From the NCBI RefSeq assembly GCF_008843165.1, contig NZ_CP044427.1, positions 1,736,001 to 1,800,000 on the forward strand: a stretch of DNA of 64,000 nt, read 5' to 3'. Shown piece after piece: positions 34,106-42,874 of the stretch. The translations under genes and the position numbers were made by a program. Position 1 is the first letter of the stretch. Every line of letters starts with the position of its first letter. Below the pieces are notes generated by a model. It was given only the letters and a program-made list of their open reading frames with translations, was not told the DNA's origin and did not search any database. This DNA comes from Ornithinimicrobium pratense. Its GTDB lineage: Bacteria > Actinomycetota > Actinomycetes > Actinomycetales > Dermatophilaceae.

Positions 34106-35455
34106 TCAGCAGTCCGCGATCAGCTGTCCGAGCACCCGGGTGCCGAACCGGATCGCGTCCACCGGCACGCGCTCATCCACGCCGTGGAACATCCCGACGA
34201 AGTCCAGCTCCTCGGGCAGCCGCAGCGGGGCGAAGCCATAACCGGTGATCCCCAGCCGCGACAGGTGCTTGTTGTCGGTGCCGCCGGACAGGCAGTAGGG
34301 CAGCACGTGCGCGCCCGGGTCCTCCTTGAGCAGCGCCCGCTTCATCGAGTCCACCAGCTCACCGCTGGTCGGCGCCTCCAGCGCGACGTCCTTGTGCTCG
34401 ATCTCCACCTCGACGTGCTCCCCGGCCAGCTCCCGGATGGTCGCGAGCAGCTCTTCCTCGTGGCCGGGCAGGAAGCGGCAGTCCAGCGAAGCCGAGGCGG
34501 TCTGCGGGATGACGTTCATCTTGTAACCAGAGTTGAGCATGGAGAAGTTCGAGGTGTCCCGCAGCGTGCCCTCGACGAAGCGCCGCGCTCCGCCGAGCCT
34601 GCCGAGCAGCTGCTCGAGCGTCTCCTCGCTCCATTCCTCCCCGGTGATCCCGGCGACGCCGTCGAAGAGCTCGCGCACCGAGGCGATGTAGGTCCGCGGC
34701 CACTCGTGGGCGTTGATCCGGGCGATCGCCTCGGCGAGCCGGACGATGGCGTTCTCCGGGTTCGGGACCGAGCCGTGACCGGCGCGGCCGTGCGCGTGCA
34801 GACGCAGCCAGGCGATCCCCTTCTCCGCGGTCTGCAGCAGGTAGGCCCGGGTCGGCCCACCGGTCGCGTGGTCGGGCAGGGTGACCGAGAAGCCGCCCAC
34901 CTCGCTGATCGCCTCGCTGCACCCCTCGAACCACTCGGGGTGCTCGGCGACGACGTGCCCGGCTCCCTTCATCCCCCCGGCCTCCTCGTCGGCGAAGAAT
35001 GCCCACACGATGTCGCGCGGGGGCTTCTCGCCCGACCGGGCCAGCTGGCGCAGGGTGGCGATGAGCATCGCCACCATGTCCTTCATGTCGACGGCGCCGC
35101 GCCCCCAGATCATCCCGTCCTTCTCCTCCGCCGCGAACGGATCGACCGACCAGTCCTTGGCCTCGGCAGGGACGACATCGAGATGGCCGTGCAGCACCAG
35201 GCCGGGCCGGGAGCGGTCCCGCCCCTCCGTGCGCACCACGACGCTGGTCCGGCCAGGATGGTCGGCCGGCTCGGTCAGCTGTGGCTCCAGCCCGACCTCC
35301 CGCAGCAGCCCAGCGACATACTCGGCCGCCTCCCGCTCCCCCGGCCCGCTGCCGTCACCGTAGTTGCTGGTGTCGATGCGGATGAGCTCCTTGCAGATCC
35401 GCACCGCCTCCTCCTCGACGGTGGTGGACATGGTCAGGTCGTCGTCGCTGCTCAT
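34106..35455 (-). CDS. M20-family metallopeptidase
   Basis: A 449-residue zinc hydrolase of the ArgE/DapE/ACY1/CPG2 group. Metal ligands are visible in GLVLHGHLDVVPAE (His), WGRGAVDMKDMVAM (Asp), FFADEEAGG (catalytic Glu-Glu), and CLSGGTDNKHLSRLG; a dimerisation domain lies between (about 195-320, HAHGRAGHGSVPNPENAIVR). Family members act on dipeptides or N-acyl amino acids; the exact substrate is unknown. No signal peptide. I chose the ATG at 35455 because a TACCCT box lies six bases upstream. An in-frame ATG eight codons later is possible. Confidence 0.92.
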   Translation of the reverse strand: MSSDDDLTMSTTVEEEAVRICKELIRIDTSNYGDGSGPGEREAAEYVAGLLREVGLEPQLTEPADHPGRTSVVVRTEGRDRSRPGLVLHGHLDVVPAEAKDWSVDPFAAEEKDGMIWGRGAVDMKDMVAMLIATLRQLARSGEKPPRDIVWAFFADEEAGGMKGAGHVVAEHPEWFEGCSEAISEVGGFSVTLPDHATGGPTRAYLLQTAEKGIAWLRLHAHGRAGHGSVPNPENAIVRLAEAIARINAHEWPRTYIASVRELFDGVAGITGEEWSEETLEQLLGRLGGARRFVEGTLRDTSNFSMLNSGYKMNVIPQTASASLDCRFLPGHEEELLATIRELAGEHVEVEIEHKDVALEAPTSGELVDSMKRALLKEDPGAHVLPYCLSGGTDNKHLSRLGITGYGFAPLRLPEELDFVGMFHGVDERVPVDAIRFGTRVLGQLIADC

Positions 35456-35461
35456 CCCGTC

Positions 35462-35467
35462 AGGGTA
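35462..35467 (-). promoter_or_regulatory. -10 box of the M20 peptidase gene, leaderless
   Basis: TACCCT ends six bases before the ATG at 35455. It is part of a GGCATACC word that is unusually frequent in this window. Confidence 0.45.
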
Positions 35468-35473
35468 TGCCGT

Positions 35474-35507
35474 GAGGGCCCGGCCCGCGTGCGCGGTCCG
35501 GGCCCTC
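35474..35507 (-). terminator. Hairpin after the 35526 membrane-protein gene
   Basis: GAGGGCCCGG pairs perfectly with CCGGGCCCTC across a 14-base loop, 19 bases downstream of the membrane-protein stop codon and just before the M20 promoter. No T run follows. Confidence 0.55.
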
Positions 35508-35525
35508 GTAGGGAGTGGCTGATGG

Positions 35526-36314
35526 TCAGCTGCGAGAGACCTCGCGGTGCTCGACCACTGCCTCTTCCTCGCGGTTGATGACACTGCGCGCCCCGGCCAT
35601 GCCGGCGAAGGCGGCGATCAGCGCCCCGAGCAGCGCACCGGCGAAGGCCCACCATGCGCCCTCAGCGATGTCGTCGGTGGACTCGGCCACGGTGTCCTGA
35701 GCGTCCTGCGCAGTGTCCTCCGCCTGCTGCTGAGCTTCGTCCACGTCCTGCTCGTCCACAGAACCAGCGGCGTCCTGGGCGTCCTCGCTGGTCACCGTGG
35801 TGCCCTGGGAGACGGTCTCGGCGACCGTTCCAGCCACGTTGCCGACCGCGCCGAGCAGGCTCGAGCCAAGCCACCCGGCCAGGACGAGCACCGCCAGCAT
35901 CGAGGTGGCCCAGGTGAGGAAACCGTGCAGCAGCCCCGCGCGGACAGCCAGTGCTCCGGCGACATAACCGGCAGCGGCCAGCGCGACCACCAGAGCGATG
36001 ACGCTCCAGATGCCGGCAGCCGTCCCGGACGAGCCCTGCAGCCCCATCGCGGCGGCCGCGATGCCCAACAGCACGGTCAGGGCAAGGAAGGTGACGACAC
36101 CAGCGAAGATGGCGCCCCAGGACACGTTGGAGGAGCGGCGGCTGCGGTCGGTGCCGATGAAGGCCTCTTGGGTCGAGTGGTCGTCATGTGCGGTGCGCAC
36201 GTCGACTGCGCTGGCACCCTCGTGGGCGGTCGTGGAACCAGCCCCTGCCCGCGCGGAGGTGGCCTTGCCGCCCCCTCCCGTCTGCTGCTCGGGCTTATCG
36301 TTGGTCTGGTCCAT
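35526..36314 (-). CDS. Membrane protein of unknown function with four to five helices
   Basis: A 262-residue protein with a 60-residue Gly/Thr/Ala-rich soluble N-terminus, then helices at about 66-90, 102-124, 128-152 and a last one at about 224-244. Between the third and last helices is an acidic, Gln-rich loop of about 60 residues with repeated E/D-A-Q-D (SVDEQDVDEAQQQAEDTAQD) that may form a coiled coil outside the membrane. I do not recognise the family beyond a general stress-type (YrzE/TIGR04086-like) look. It is monocistronic, followed by its own hairpin. Confidence 0.65.
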   Translation of the reverse strand: MDQTNDKPEQQTGGGGKATSARAGAGSTTAHEGASAVDVRTAHDDHSTQEAFIGTDRSRRSSNVSWGAIFAGVVTFLALTVLLGIAAAAMGLQGSSGTAAGIWSVIALVVALAAAGYVAGALAVRAGLLHGFLTWATSMLAVLVLAGWLGSSLLGAVGNVAGTVAETVSQGTTVTSEDAQDAAGSVDEQDVDEAQQQAEDTAQDAQDTVAESTDDIAEGAWWAFAGALLGALIAAFAGMAGARSVINREEEAVVEHREVSRS

Positions 36315-36338
36315 GGGAGATCCGTCCTGATGAGAAAT

Positions 36339-36358
36339 AGCCTGCAGAAAAGCAGGCT
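36339..36358 (-). other. Stem-loop in the 5' leader of the 35526 gene
   Basis: AGCCTGC and GCAGGCT pair across a six-base A-rich loop, 25 bases upstream of the membrane-protein ATG on the minus strand. The surrounding bases are AT-rich for this window (TTATCATCAA on one side). It could be an attenuator or mRNA stabiliser; nothing identifies a riboswitch. Confidence 0.4.
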
Positions 36359-36430
36359 CTTATCATCAACCGTCACACTGCTACTGCTCCGTCGCAGAGT
36401 GAACCCGTCCCCCCACCCGTAGGGGCCCAT

Positions 36431-36449
36431 CCCGGAGATGCACTCCGGG
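36431..36449 (-). terminator. Hairpin after the cox operon
   Basis: CCCGGAG pairs with CTCCGGG around a five-base loop, 36 bases downstream of the last gene of the coxSLM operon. No T tract is visible. Confidence 0.5.
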
Positions 36450-36484
36450 GGACTTATGACACCTTACGCCCGAATGCAGCCTGC

Positions 36485-36934
36485 TCAGGCCCCCTCGGTC
36501 AGCTTGGACTCCAGGCACGCGACGAACTGGCCGAGCAGCTTGTCCGATACCGACTGCATGACGCCCCGGCCGAACTGGGCCGGTTTGCCGGTGATGGACA
36601 GGTCGGTGATGACGTCGACCTTGGTGCCCTCTCCTTCACCGCTCAGGTCGAGCGTAGCCACTGCGGTGGCGTTGCCGAGGCCCCGCAGGCCGCGACCGAC
36701 ACCTTCAATCTTGGCGTGGCGTGCCTCGTCGTCCCGTTCCAAGAAGCGACCCTTGCCCTGATAGGTCACCGCGATGGGACCCAGCTTGACCTTGACCTCC
36801 CCCTCGAAGTTGTCCTCGTCAAACGAGGTCACCTTTGCACCCGGGAAGCACCCACCGACCTGGCCCAGGTCGGTGAGCAGCTCCCAGGTCCGCTCGGGCG
36901 AGGCGGCCACGGTGAAGGTGTGGTGCAGCTCCAT
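36485..36934 (-). CDS. CoxG-like SRPBCC protein
   Basis: A 149-residue helix-grip (START/SRPBCC) protein beginning MELHHTFTVAASPERTWELL, with GQVGGCFPGAKVTSFDEDNF and the closing helix QSVSDKLLGQFVACLESKL. This pattern is carbon monoxide dehydrogenase subunit G (CoxG), an accessory protein linked to membrane attachment of the CO dehydrogenase in Oligotropha/Afipia. It starts four bases after the coxM stop, so it belongs to the coxS-L-M operon. I chose the ATG next to that stop; a longer frame upstream would overlap coxM. Confidence 0.85.
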   Translation of the reverse strand: MELHHTFTVAASPERTWELLTDLGQVGGCFPGAKVTSFDEDNFEGEVKVKLGPIAVTYQGKGRFLERDDEARHAKIEGVGRGLRGLGNATAVATLDLSGEGEGTKVDVITDLSITGKPAQFGRGVMQSVSDKLLGQFVACLESKLTEGA

Positions 36935-36938
36935 GCCG

Positions 36939-37799
36939 TCAGCCTGCCGCTGCCGCAAGCACGGCCCGACGGGTGAGCACCCCGGCGACGTGGCGGCGGT
37001 AGTCGGCCTGGCCGTTGAGGTCGGACGGCGGGTCGGTGCCCTCTCCGACCTGGGCGCAGATCTCGGCGAGGGCCTCCTCGGTCGCCGGCTGCCCGACCAG
37101 GGCCTGCTCGACGGCGCGGGCCCGAAGCGGGGTCGAGCCCATATTGGTCAGGCCCACCCTCGCTTCGGCGATGGTGCTGCCTTCGGTCCGGACGGTCGCG
37201 GCAATGCCCAGGATGGCCCACTGGTGGGAGACCCGGACGAACTTCTCGTAGTGGCTGCCCCAGCCGGTGTGCTTGGGCAGGCGCACCTCGGTGAGCAGCT
37301 CGTTCTCGCCGACGGCGGTCTCGAAGAGGTCGACGAAGAACTCGGAGGCGGGCACCGGATGCGGGCCGACCACCCCGCGGCTCTGGACCATCATCGTCGC
37401 GTCCAGGGCGAGCACGGGCGCGCCCACGTCGCCGGCGGGGTCGGCGTGCGCCAGGGCGCCGCAGATCGTGCCGCGGTGGCGGATCTGCGGATCTGCGATC
37501 GTCTCCACCGCCTGGTGCAGCAGCCGCAGGTGCTCCCGGACCAGCCCGGACTCGAGCACGTCCTGGTAGGTCGCGGCGGCGCCGATCCGGATGGCGTCAC
37601 CCTCGTCCGTGATGCCCTTGAGCTCCTCGAGGCCCGAGATGTCGATGACCAGCTCCGGCGCGTTGAGCCGCATCCGCAGGACCGGGAGCAGCGACTGCCC
37701 ACCGGCCATCAGCTTGGCGCCGTCGGGGTTCTCGGAGAGCAGGGTCAGCGCTTCCTGCACGGACGTGGGTGCGACGTAGTCGAACTGTGAGGGGATCAC
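36939..37799 (-). CDS. coxM: Molybdenum hydroxylase FAD-binding medium subunit (CoxM-type)
   Basis: A 286-residue flavoprotein subunit. N-terminal FDYVAPTSVQEALTLLSENP and the FAD pyrophosphate loop AKLMAGGQSLLPVLRMRLNA are typical, as is the second FAD motif TICGALAHADPAGDVGAPVL. It passes electrons from the 2Fe-2S small subunit to the acceptor. The GTG start overlaps the coxL stop as GTGA. Gene order S-L-M is that of form II cox clusters; form I clusters run M-S-L. The substrate is therefore uncertain and the symbol denotes family position, not proven CO oxidation. Confidence 0.88.
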   Translation of the reverse strand: MIPSQFDYVAPTSVQEALTLLSENPDGAKLMAGGQSLLPVLRMRLNAPELVIDISGLEELKGITDEGDAIRIGAAATYQDVLESGLVREHLRLLHQAVETIADPQIRHRGTICGALAHADPAGDVGAPVLALDATMMVQSRGVVGPHPVPASEFFVDLFETAVGENELLTEVRLPKHTGWGSHYEKFVRVSHQWAILGIAATVRTEGSTIAEARVGLTNMGSTPLRARAVEQALVGQPATEEALAEICAQVGEGTDPPSDLNGQADYRRHVAGVLTRRAVLAAAAG

Positions 37800-40363
37800 G
37801 ACAAGCTCCCGTGGGTCGAGGCGGAGTGGTCACTGGTGGGGCGGTCCTCGCCGCCTGGTGGGTCCTGGTTGGGCGCGCCCGGTGCGAAGTGCGGCTCGGC
37901 CGAATCCTCGGTGGGGGTCTGGCCGCCTTGTTGGCTGTCGTGGATGGCCCGCCAGACCCGCTCCGGGGTGCACGGCATGGTGATGTCGGCCACGCCCAGG
38001 TGCCGGACGGCGTCCAGGACGGCGTTGACGACGGCCGGCGTGGAGGCGATGCACCCCGCCTCACCGACGCCCTTGGCACCCAGGTCGTTGGATGTGGCGG
38101 GCGAAACCGTCCGGTCGGTGACGAAGCTGATCGTGTCGGCACTGGTGGGCAGGGTGTAGTCGACGAACGAGCCGGAGACCAACGTCCCCTGGTCGTCGTA
38201 GACCGCCTCCTCCCACAGCGCCTGGGCGATGCCCTGGACGAGGCCGCCGTGGACCTGACCCTCGACGATGAGCGGGTTCACGACGTTGCCGATGTCGTCG
38301 ACGCAGACGTAGGAGCGCATCGAGGTGGCGCCGGTCTCGGTGTCGACCTCCATCGCGCACAGGTGGGTGCCGTGCGGGAAGGAGAAGTTGACCGGGTCGA
38401 AGGTGGCGTCGGCGTCCAGGCTGGGCTCCATGCCATCCGGCAGGTCGTGCGCGGCGAAGACGTTGAGCGCCAGCTGGGCCAGCCCGATGCCCTCCTGGTC
38501 CTCACCGGCACCCCGGACGGTGAACTTGCCCTGGCTGAACTCCAGGTCATCGACGTTGGCCTCGAGCACGTGCGCCGCGAGCGGTTTGGCCTTCTCGATC
38601 ACCTTCTGCGCGGCGTTGATCACCGCCTGCCCACCGACGACGAGAGAGCGTGAGCCGTAGGTGTCGAGTCCCTTGTGGCTGATCTGGGTGTCGCCGTGCA
38701 GCACCTCGACGTCCTCGAAGGGCACCCCGAGCTGGTCGGCGACGATCTGGCTCCAGGCCGTCTCGTGCCCCTGACCGTGGGCGGAGGCACCGGTGATGAC
38801 CTCGACCATGCCGCTGGGCAGCATCCGGATCGAGGCGGTCTCCCAGCCGCCCGCGCCGTAGTTGAGCGAGCCCAGGACCCGCGATGGAGCCAGACCGCAC
38901 ATCTCGGTGAAGGTGGAGATCCCCAGGCCCAGCTGCACCCGATCGCCTCTCTCGCGGCGACGGGCCTGCTCGGCCCGCAGCTCCTCATACCCGAACAGTT
39001 CCTTGGCGCGCTCCGTGGCGGCCTCGTAGTTGCCGGAGTCGTACTCCAGCCCGCAGACGGTGGTGAACGGGAACTCCTCGTGGGTGATCCAGTTCTGCTC
39101 CCGCACCTGCATCGGGTCGCGGCCGAGCTCGACGGCCAGCTCGTCCATGATGCGCTCGATCGCAAAGGTCGCCTCTGGCCGGCCCGCACCGCGGTAGGCA
39201 TCGGTCCAGGTCTTGTTGGTGAAGACGTTGGTGCAGGTGAAGCGGTAGGAGGGGAACTTGTAGATGGAGTTGAACATGAACGCCCCCAGGATCGGCACCC
39301 CCGGGGTGACCAGACCTAGGTAGGCGCCCATGTCCGCGAGGAGGTCAACCTTGAGCCCGGTGACCGTGCCGTCCTTGGTCGCGGCCAGCGTCAGCCTCTG
39401 CCACTGGTCGCGGCCGTGATGCGCGGCCAGCAGCGACTCGCTGCGGGTCTCGGTCCACTTGCACGGCCTGCCGGTATGCCGTGCCACCAGGAAGGTGAGC
39501 ACTTCCTCCGGGGTGACCTGCAGCTTGCCGCCGAAGCCACCGCCCACGTCCGGGGCGATGACCCGGATCTTGTGCTCGGGCACGCCCAGGGTCAGCGCCA
39601 GCATGAGTCGCAGGATGTGCGGGACCTGCGTGGAGGACCACATGACGAACTGCTCCCCCGTGGGGTCGACCACCACCGAGCGGGGCTCCATGAAGGAGGG
39701 GATGAGCCGTTGCTGGCGGAACTCGCGCTCGATGACGACGCCGTCCTGACGGGCCTGCTCGATCGCGGCCTCGACGTCCGTGCCGGTGTCGGCCTCGGCC
39801 GAGTCAAAGACCCAGGTCGCGCTCTTGTTGGTGCCGAGGTCGGGATGGGCCAGCGTCTCGTCGGCCGCGGCGGCCTTAAGCTCGAGCGCGGCGGGCAGCT
39901 CCTCATAGTCGACCTCGACCAGCTCGGACGCGTCCCGAGCAGCGGCGGCGGAGCGGGCTGCGACGACCGCGACGACTTCGCCGGAGAAGGCGACCCGGTC
40001 CACGGCGACCGCCGGGTGGGATGGCGCCTTCTGGTCTTCGGTGATCGGCCAGGCGCAGGGCAGCGAGCCCTGCTGGTCCTTCAGGTCCTCGCCGGTCAGG
40101 ACCGCGACCACGCCCTCGGACTCACGGGCCGCGGTGGTGTCGATGCCGGTGATCCGGGCGTGGGCGTAGGGACTGCGGACGAGGGCCAGATGCAGCATGC
40201 CGGTCATCTGCAGGTTGTCGGTCCACCGGGTCCGGCCGGTGATCAGCCGCTGGTCCTCCTTTCGCCGGCGGTCCCGGCCGACCTCCAGGGTCCGCTCCGG
40301 GGCGCTCATGGCGTGGTCGAAGGTCTGCTCGGTGCTCTCGGTGCTCTCGGTGGTCGTGGTCAC
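37796..40363 (-). CDS. coxL: Molybdenum hydroxylase large subunit, form II CoxL-type
   Basis: An 855-residue molybdopterin-cytosine-dinucleotide subunit. Cofactor-binding motifs [20 protein letters not shown] and the Mo-site glutamate in [12 protein letters not shown] (about residue 770) are present. The active-site loop reads AYRGAGR at about residue 390. Form I CO dehydrogenases have AYXCSFR with the Cu-binding Cys; AYRGAGR marks form II enzymes, whose true substrate is often not CO. The GTG start overlaps coxS as GTGA. An extra 45-residue Pro/Ser/Asp-rich C-terminal tail is unusual. Membership is secure; reaction is not. Confidence 0.9.
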   Translation of the reverse strand: MTTTTESTESTEQTFDHAMSAPERTLEVGRDRRRKEDQRLITGRTRWTDNLQMTGMLHLALVRSPYAHARITGIDTTAARESEGVVAVLTGEDLKDQQGSLPCAWPITEDQKAPSHPAVAVDRVAFSGEVVAVVAARSAAAARDASELVEVDYEELPAALELKAAAADETLAHPDLGTNKSATWVFDSAEADTGTDVEAAIEQARQDGVVIEREFRQQRLIPSFMEPRSVVVDPTGEQFVMWSSTQVPHILRLMLALTLGVPEHKIRVIAPDVGGGFGGKLQVTPEEVLTFLVARHTGRPCKWTETRSESLLAAHHGRDQWQRLTLAATKDGTVTGLKVDLLADMGAYLGLVTPGVPILGAFMFNSIYKFPSYRFTCTNVFTNKTWTDAYRGAGRPEATFAIERIMDELAVELGRDPMQVREQNWITHEEFPFTTVCGLEYDSGNYEAATERAKELFGYEELRAEQARRRERGDRVQLGLGISTFTEMCGLAPSRVLGSLNYGAGGWETASIRMLPSGMVEVITGASAHGQGHETAWSQIVADQLGVPFEDVEVLHGDTQISHKGLDTYGSRSLVVGGQAVINAAQKVIEKAKPLAAHVLEANVDDLEFSQGKFTVRGAGEDQEGIGLAQLALNVFAAHDLPDGMEPSLDADATFDPVNFSFPHGTHLCAMEVDTETGATSMRSYVCVDDIGNVVNPLIVEGQVHGGLVQGIAQALWEEAVYDDQGTLVSGSFVDYTLPTSADTISFVTDRTVSPATSNDLGAKGVGEAGCIASTPAVVNAVLDAVRHLGVADITMPCTPERVWRAIHDSQQGGQTPTEDSAEPHFAPGAPNQDPPGGEDRPTSDHSASTHGSLS

Positions 40364-40857
40364 GACTGTCCACCTCCAGAGGTGCTGGCGCTGCTGGAGG
40401 CGCCGGCCACCTGCAGGATCGCCTTGACGATGTTGTGGTAGCCGGTGCACCGGCACAGGTTGCCCTCCATGCCGTGCCGGACCTCGTCCTCGGTGGGCTG
40501 GGGGTTCTCGGCGAGCAGGTCGGTGGCCTGCATGATCATCCCCGGGGTGCAGTAACCGCACTGCAGGGCGTGACAGTCGCGGAATGCCTCCTGCAAGGGG
40601 GTCAGCTCCCCACCGGGGCCGGCTAGGCCCTCGATCGTGGTCACCTCGCGCCGGTCGGCCTGCACGGCCAGCACATTGCAGGACTTCACGCTGCGCCCGT
40701 CGAGGTGGACGGTGCAGGCACCGCAGTTGCTGGTGTCGCAGCCGATGACGGTGCCCGTCTTGCCCAGCTGTTCCCGCAGATAGTGCACGAGCAGGGTGCG
40801 GGGCTCGACCTCGTCGGTGTAGCTCGTGCCGTCGACCTTCACGGTGATTTTCGTCAT
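40360..40857 (-). CDS. coxS: Molybdenum hydroxylase iron-sulfur small subunit (CoxS-type)
   Basis: A 165-residue subunit with two 2Fe-2S clusters. The plant-ferredoxin-type cluster has [20 protein letters not shown] plus the next Cys, and the second cluster has [13 protein letters not shown] and [16 protein letters not shown]. The Ser/Gly-rich tail ([11 protein letters not shown]) is a little long. First gene of the S-L-M operon, with a GAGGAG ribosome site before the ATG, so the message has a leader. A stretch of about 105 bases upstream separates it from the norB-operon end; it contains only a weak CCGAC/GTCGG stem. Confidence 0.92.
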   Translation of the reverse strand: MTKITVKVDGTSYTDEVEPRTLLVHYLREQLGKTGTVIGCDTSNCGACTVHLDGRSVKSCNVLAVQADRREVTTIEGLAGPGGELTPLQEAFRDCHALQCGYCTPGMIMQATDLLAENPQPTEDEVRHGMEGNLCRCTGYHNIVKAILQVAGASSSASTSGGGQS

Positions 40858-40966
40858 GCGGTTCTCCTCGCCGGAGCAGGGACTTCGATGTCGTCCTTGA
40901 TCCTGCCGTGTCGCAGGTCACACCGCAATACCCCCGACGACTGGTGTCGGAGACTCCAGGAGTCGG

Positions 40967-41134
40967 TCAGAAGAGGATGAAGCAGCTGATCCCGAAGAGG
41001 ATCAGGAAGGCAAACAGGACGAAGCTCATGAAGTTGTTCTCCGCGGCGCTCGGCGCCCGGTCCTCGGGCACCCAGTCGTCCCCGGCGGCCACGGCGGGTC
41101 GGCTCGGGCGGGGGCGCGGGTCGTGCATGCTCAT
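40967..41134 (-). CDS. 55-residue single-helix membrane protein, last gene of the norB operon
   Basis: A very short gene: MSMHDPRPRPSRPAVAAGDD, a soluble stretch ending SAAENN, then a strongly hydrophobic C-terminal helix FMSFVLFAFLILFGISCFIL. Its ATG overlaps the stop of the previous gene as ATGA, so it is almost surely translated. The Pro/Arg N-terminus should be cytoplasmic, with one tail-anchor-like helix. I recognise no family. It could be a small subunit or assembly factor of the nitric oxide reductase, by position only. Confidence 0.65.
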   Translation of the reverse strand: MSMHDPRPRPSRPAVAAGDDWVPEDRAPSAAENNFMSFVLFAFLILFGISCFILF

Positions 41135-41595
41135 GGGGTCGCTCCTAGTCGGCTCAGCTCGGTCATGGTGGCGACGGTCAGGATCACAAAGACCACCGTG
41201 ATGAAGGCGGTGTACGTCCAGCGGTGCGAGTGGTCAGCACGCCAGAACCTGCGCAGGCTGATCACGCCGGTGACCGCCGCCACCGCGCAGAGCGCCAGGC
41301 CGATGGGGGCGGCCACTCGACCCGAGAGGCTCAGGATGGGCACCAGGACAGGGACCGCCACATAGGTGACGATGCAGCGCACGGCGGAGACCACCACGGA
41401 GATCCGGAACGTGTGGTGCGCGCCCTTGCCGGAGCTGAGGTCCACATCGTGGACTCGCAGGAGCCGCCGCGCCCACCGGTCCACGGTCCTGTCCGACCGG
41501 TAACCGCTGCGGGTCGGAGCGGGCCCGGCGACGTCCGGGCCGGGGCCAGCGGCGTCCCGGGCCCCAACCCCGGCCGGCGCGTGGGACGTCCTCAC
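41131..41595 (-). CDS. Three-helix membrane protein with YRSDR motif, norB operon
   Basis: A 154-residue protein. The N-terminal 70 residues are soluble, with PTRSGYRSDRTVDRWARRLL at about 27-46, the segment that shares the Y-x-S-D-R motif with NorB and the zinc-ribbon protein of this operon. Hydrophobic helices lie at about 68-90, 95-115 and 128-148. GTG start overlaps the upstream stop (GTGA) and its own stop overlaps the 55-residue gene. Family not recognised. An interaction with the reductase is inferred from the overlap and motif. Confidence 0.7.
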   Translation of the reverse strand: MRTSHAPAGVGARDAAGPGPDVAGPAPTRSGYRSDRTVDRWARRLLRVHDVDLSSGKGAHHTFRISVVVSAVRCIVTYVAVPVLVPILSLSGRVAAPIGLALCAVAAVTGVISLRRFWRADHSHRWTYTAFITVVFVILTVATMTELSRLGATP

Positions 41596-41999
41596 GGGCC
41601 TTCCTCCTCCTCGAGCTTCCTCGGCCGTGGGTTGCGCATCAGCTGCCGGGCCCCGAGGCCCACCGAGACCAGGCCCAGGGCGCCGATGACGCACCCGATG
41701 AAGAATCCCCAGTACAGGGGGTCCATCCGAGTCGAAGGTTCGTCGGCCCCCAGGGTGCTGCCGGTGAGGATGCCGAAGAAGGGAGCCAGCACCGCCACGA
41801 TGGCGCCGCCCAGCACGCGCCAGAAGCCGGGCGGCGTCGGCTCGAGGCGCACCGGGCGGCCGGAGGGTGCGGGGGTCTCGTCATACACCGGGTCCGCGTC
41901 GCCGTCGGGGCGGGTGGCCGTCGCCGTGGTGGTGTCCGCGCGGGTCGGGTCGGCCTCGGCCCGGCGGTCGGGTCCGTTGCTGGGTTCGGAGTTCGTCAT
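41592..41999 (-). CDS. Two-helix membrane protein of unknown function, norB operon
   Basis: A 135-residue protein with a 60-residue Asp/Thr/Pro-rich, probably unstructured N-terminus, then two helices (about 60-82 FWRVLGGAIVAVLAPFFGIL and 96-117 WGFFIGCVIGALGLVSVGLG) and a charged end RPRKLEEEEGP. The ATG overlaps the slipin stop codon (ATGA). No family recognised. Its only functional clue is the place between slipin and two other small membrane proteins. Confidence 0.7.
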   Translation of the reverse strand: MTNSEPSNGPDRRAEADPTRADTTTATATRPDGDADPVYDETPAPSGRPVRLEPTPPGFWRVLGGAIVAVLAPFFGILTGSTLGADEPSTRMDPLYWGFFIGCVIGALGLVSVGLGARQLMRNPRPRKLEEEEGP

Positions 42000-42874
42000 C
42001 GTGATCGCCCTTCTGCGTGGTCGTCGACGACGGCCACGCCGTTGCGGGTCGACGAGGTGCGGGGGGTCGGCGGCTCATCGCGGATGTTGGCCCGGTTGGT
42101 GTCCGCTGCGGGTGAGAACCGGTCCAGAGCACCCATCAGTGGCCCGATGATGTCCATCGGCAGCGGGAAGACCACCGTGGAGTTCTGGTCCGCACCGAGC
42201 TCGAGCAGAGTCTGCAGATAGCGCAGCTGCAACGCCGCCGGCGCCTCGCTGAGCGTCTTCGCCGCGTCGCGCAGCTCCTCGGACGCCTCGAGCTCGCCGT
42301 GGGCGCTGATCACCTTGGCCCGGCGCTCGCGCTCGGCCTCGGCCTGGCGGGCCATCGCCCGCTGCATCATCTCGGGGATCTCCACGTCCTTGATCTCCAC
42401 CACGTCGACGTCGACGCCCCACGGCACGGCCTGGTGGGCGATCGACTGGTAGAGGTCCTCGTTGAGGTCGGCGCGGTGGGCCAGGAGGGTGTCCAGGTCG
42501 GCACGCCCCACCACGGAGCGCAGGGTGGTCTGGGCGAACTGGGAGGTGGCGACCGCGTGGTTCTCGACCGCCATGACCGAACGCACCGGATCGGCCACCT
42601 TGAACATCACCACGGCGTTCACCCGGGCGGTCACGTTGTCGCGCGTGATGACCTCCTGCGGCGGGATCGTCAGGGTCACCACCCGCTGGTCCACCCGCAC
42701 CGAACGGTCCAGGAACGGCAGCATGAACACCAGGCCCGGCCCGAGAGCTCCGCGCAGCCGGCCGAGACGGAAGACGACCAGCCGCTCGTATTCACGTACC
42801 ACCTTCATCGAGGCGAGGAGCACCGCCACCAGGACGGCGACCGCTACAAGGGCGGCGATCACGGGGCTAGGCAT
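41996..42874 (-). CDS. Slipin/stomatin-like SPFH (band 7) protein
   Basis: A 292-residue membrane-anchored scaffold. One N-terminal helix (VIAALVAVAVLVAVLLASMK) precedes the SPFH domain: VREYERLVVFRLGRLRGALG, LPFLDRSVRVDQRVVTLTIP, VFPLPMDIIG at the end. A helical coiled segment (RAMARQAEAERERRAKVISA) should drive oligomerisation. Slipins usually pair with an NfeD protease partner, but none is here; instead the gene sits in the norB operon. The start ATG lies eight bases inside the upstream gene. A role in organising the reductase in the membrane is inference. Confidence 0.88.
   Translation of the reverse strand: MPSPVIAALVAVAVLVAVLLASMKVVREYERLVVFRLGRLRGALGPGLVFMLPFLDRSVRVDQRVVTLTIPPQEVITRDNVTARVNAVVMFKVADPVRSVMAVENHAVATSQFAQTTLRSVVGRADLDTLLAHRADLNEDLYQSIAHQAVPWGVDVDVVEIKDVEIPEMMQRAMARQAEAERERRAKVISAHGELEASEELRDAAKTLSEAPAALQLRYLQTLLELGADQNSTVVFPLPMDIIGPLMGALDRFSPAADTNRANIRDEPPTPRTSSTRNGVAVVDDHAEGRSR

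Noticed and set aside
36339..36358. Stem-loop as a riboswitch
   Set aside because: No conserved aptamer core; a single 7-base stem is not enough.
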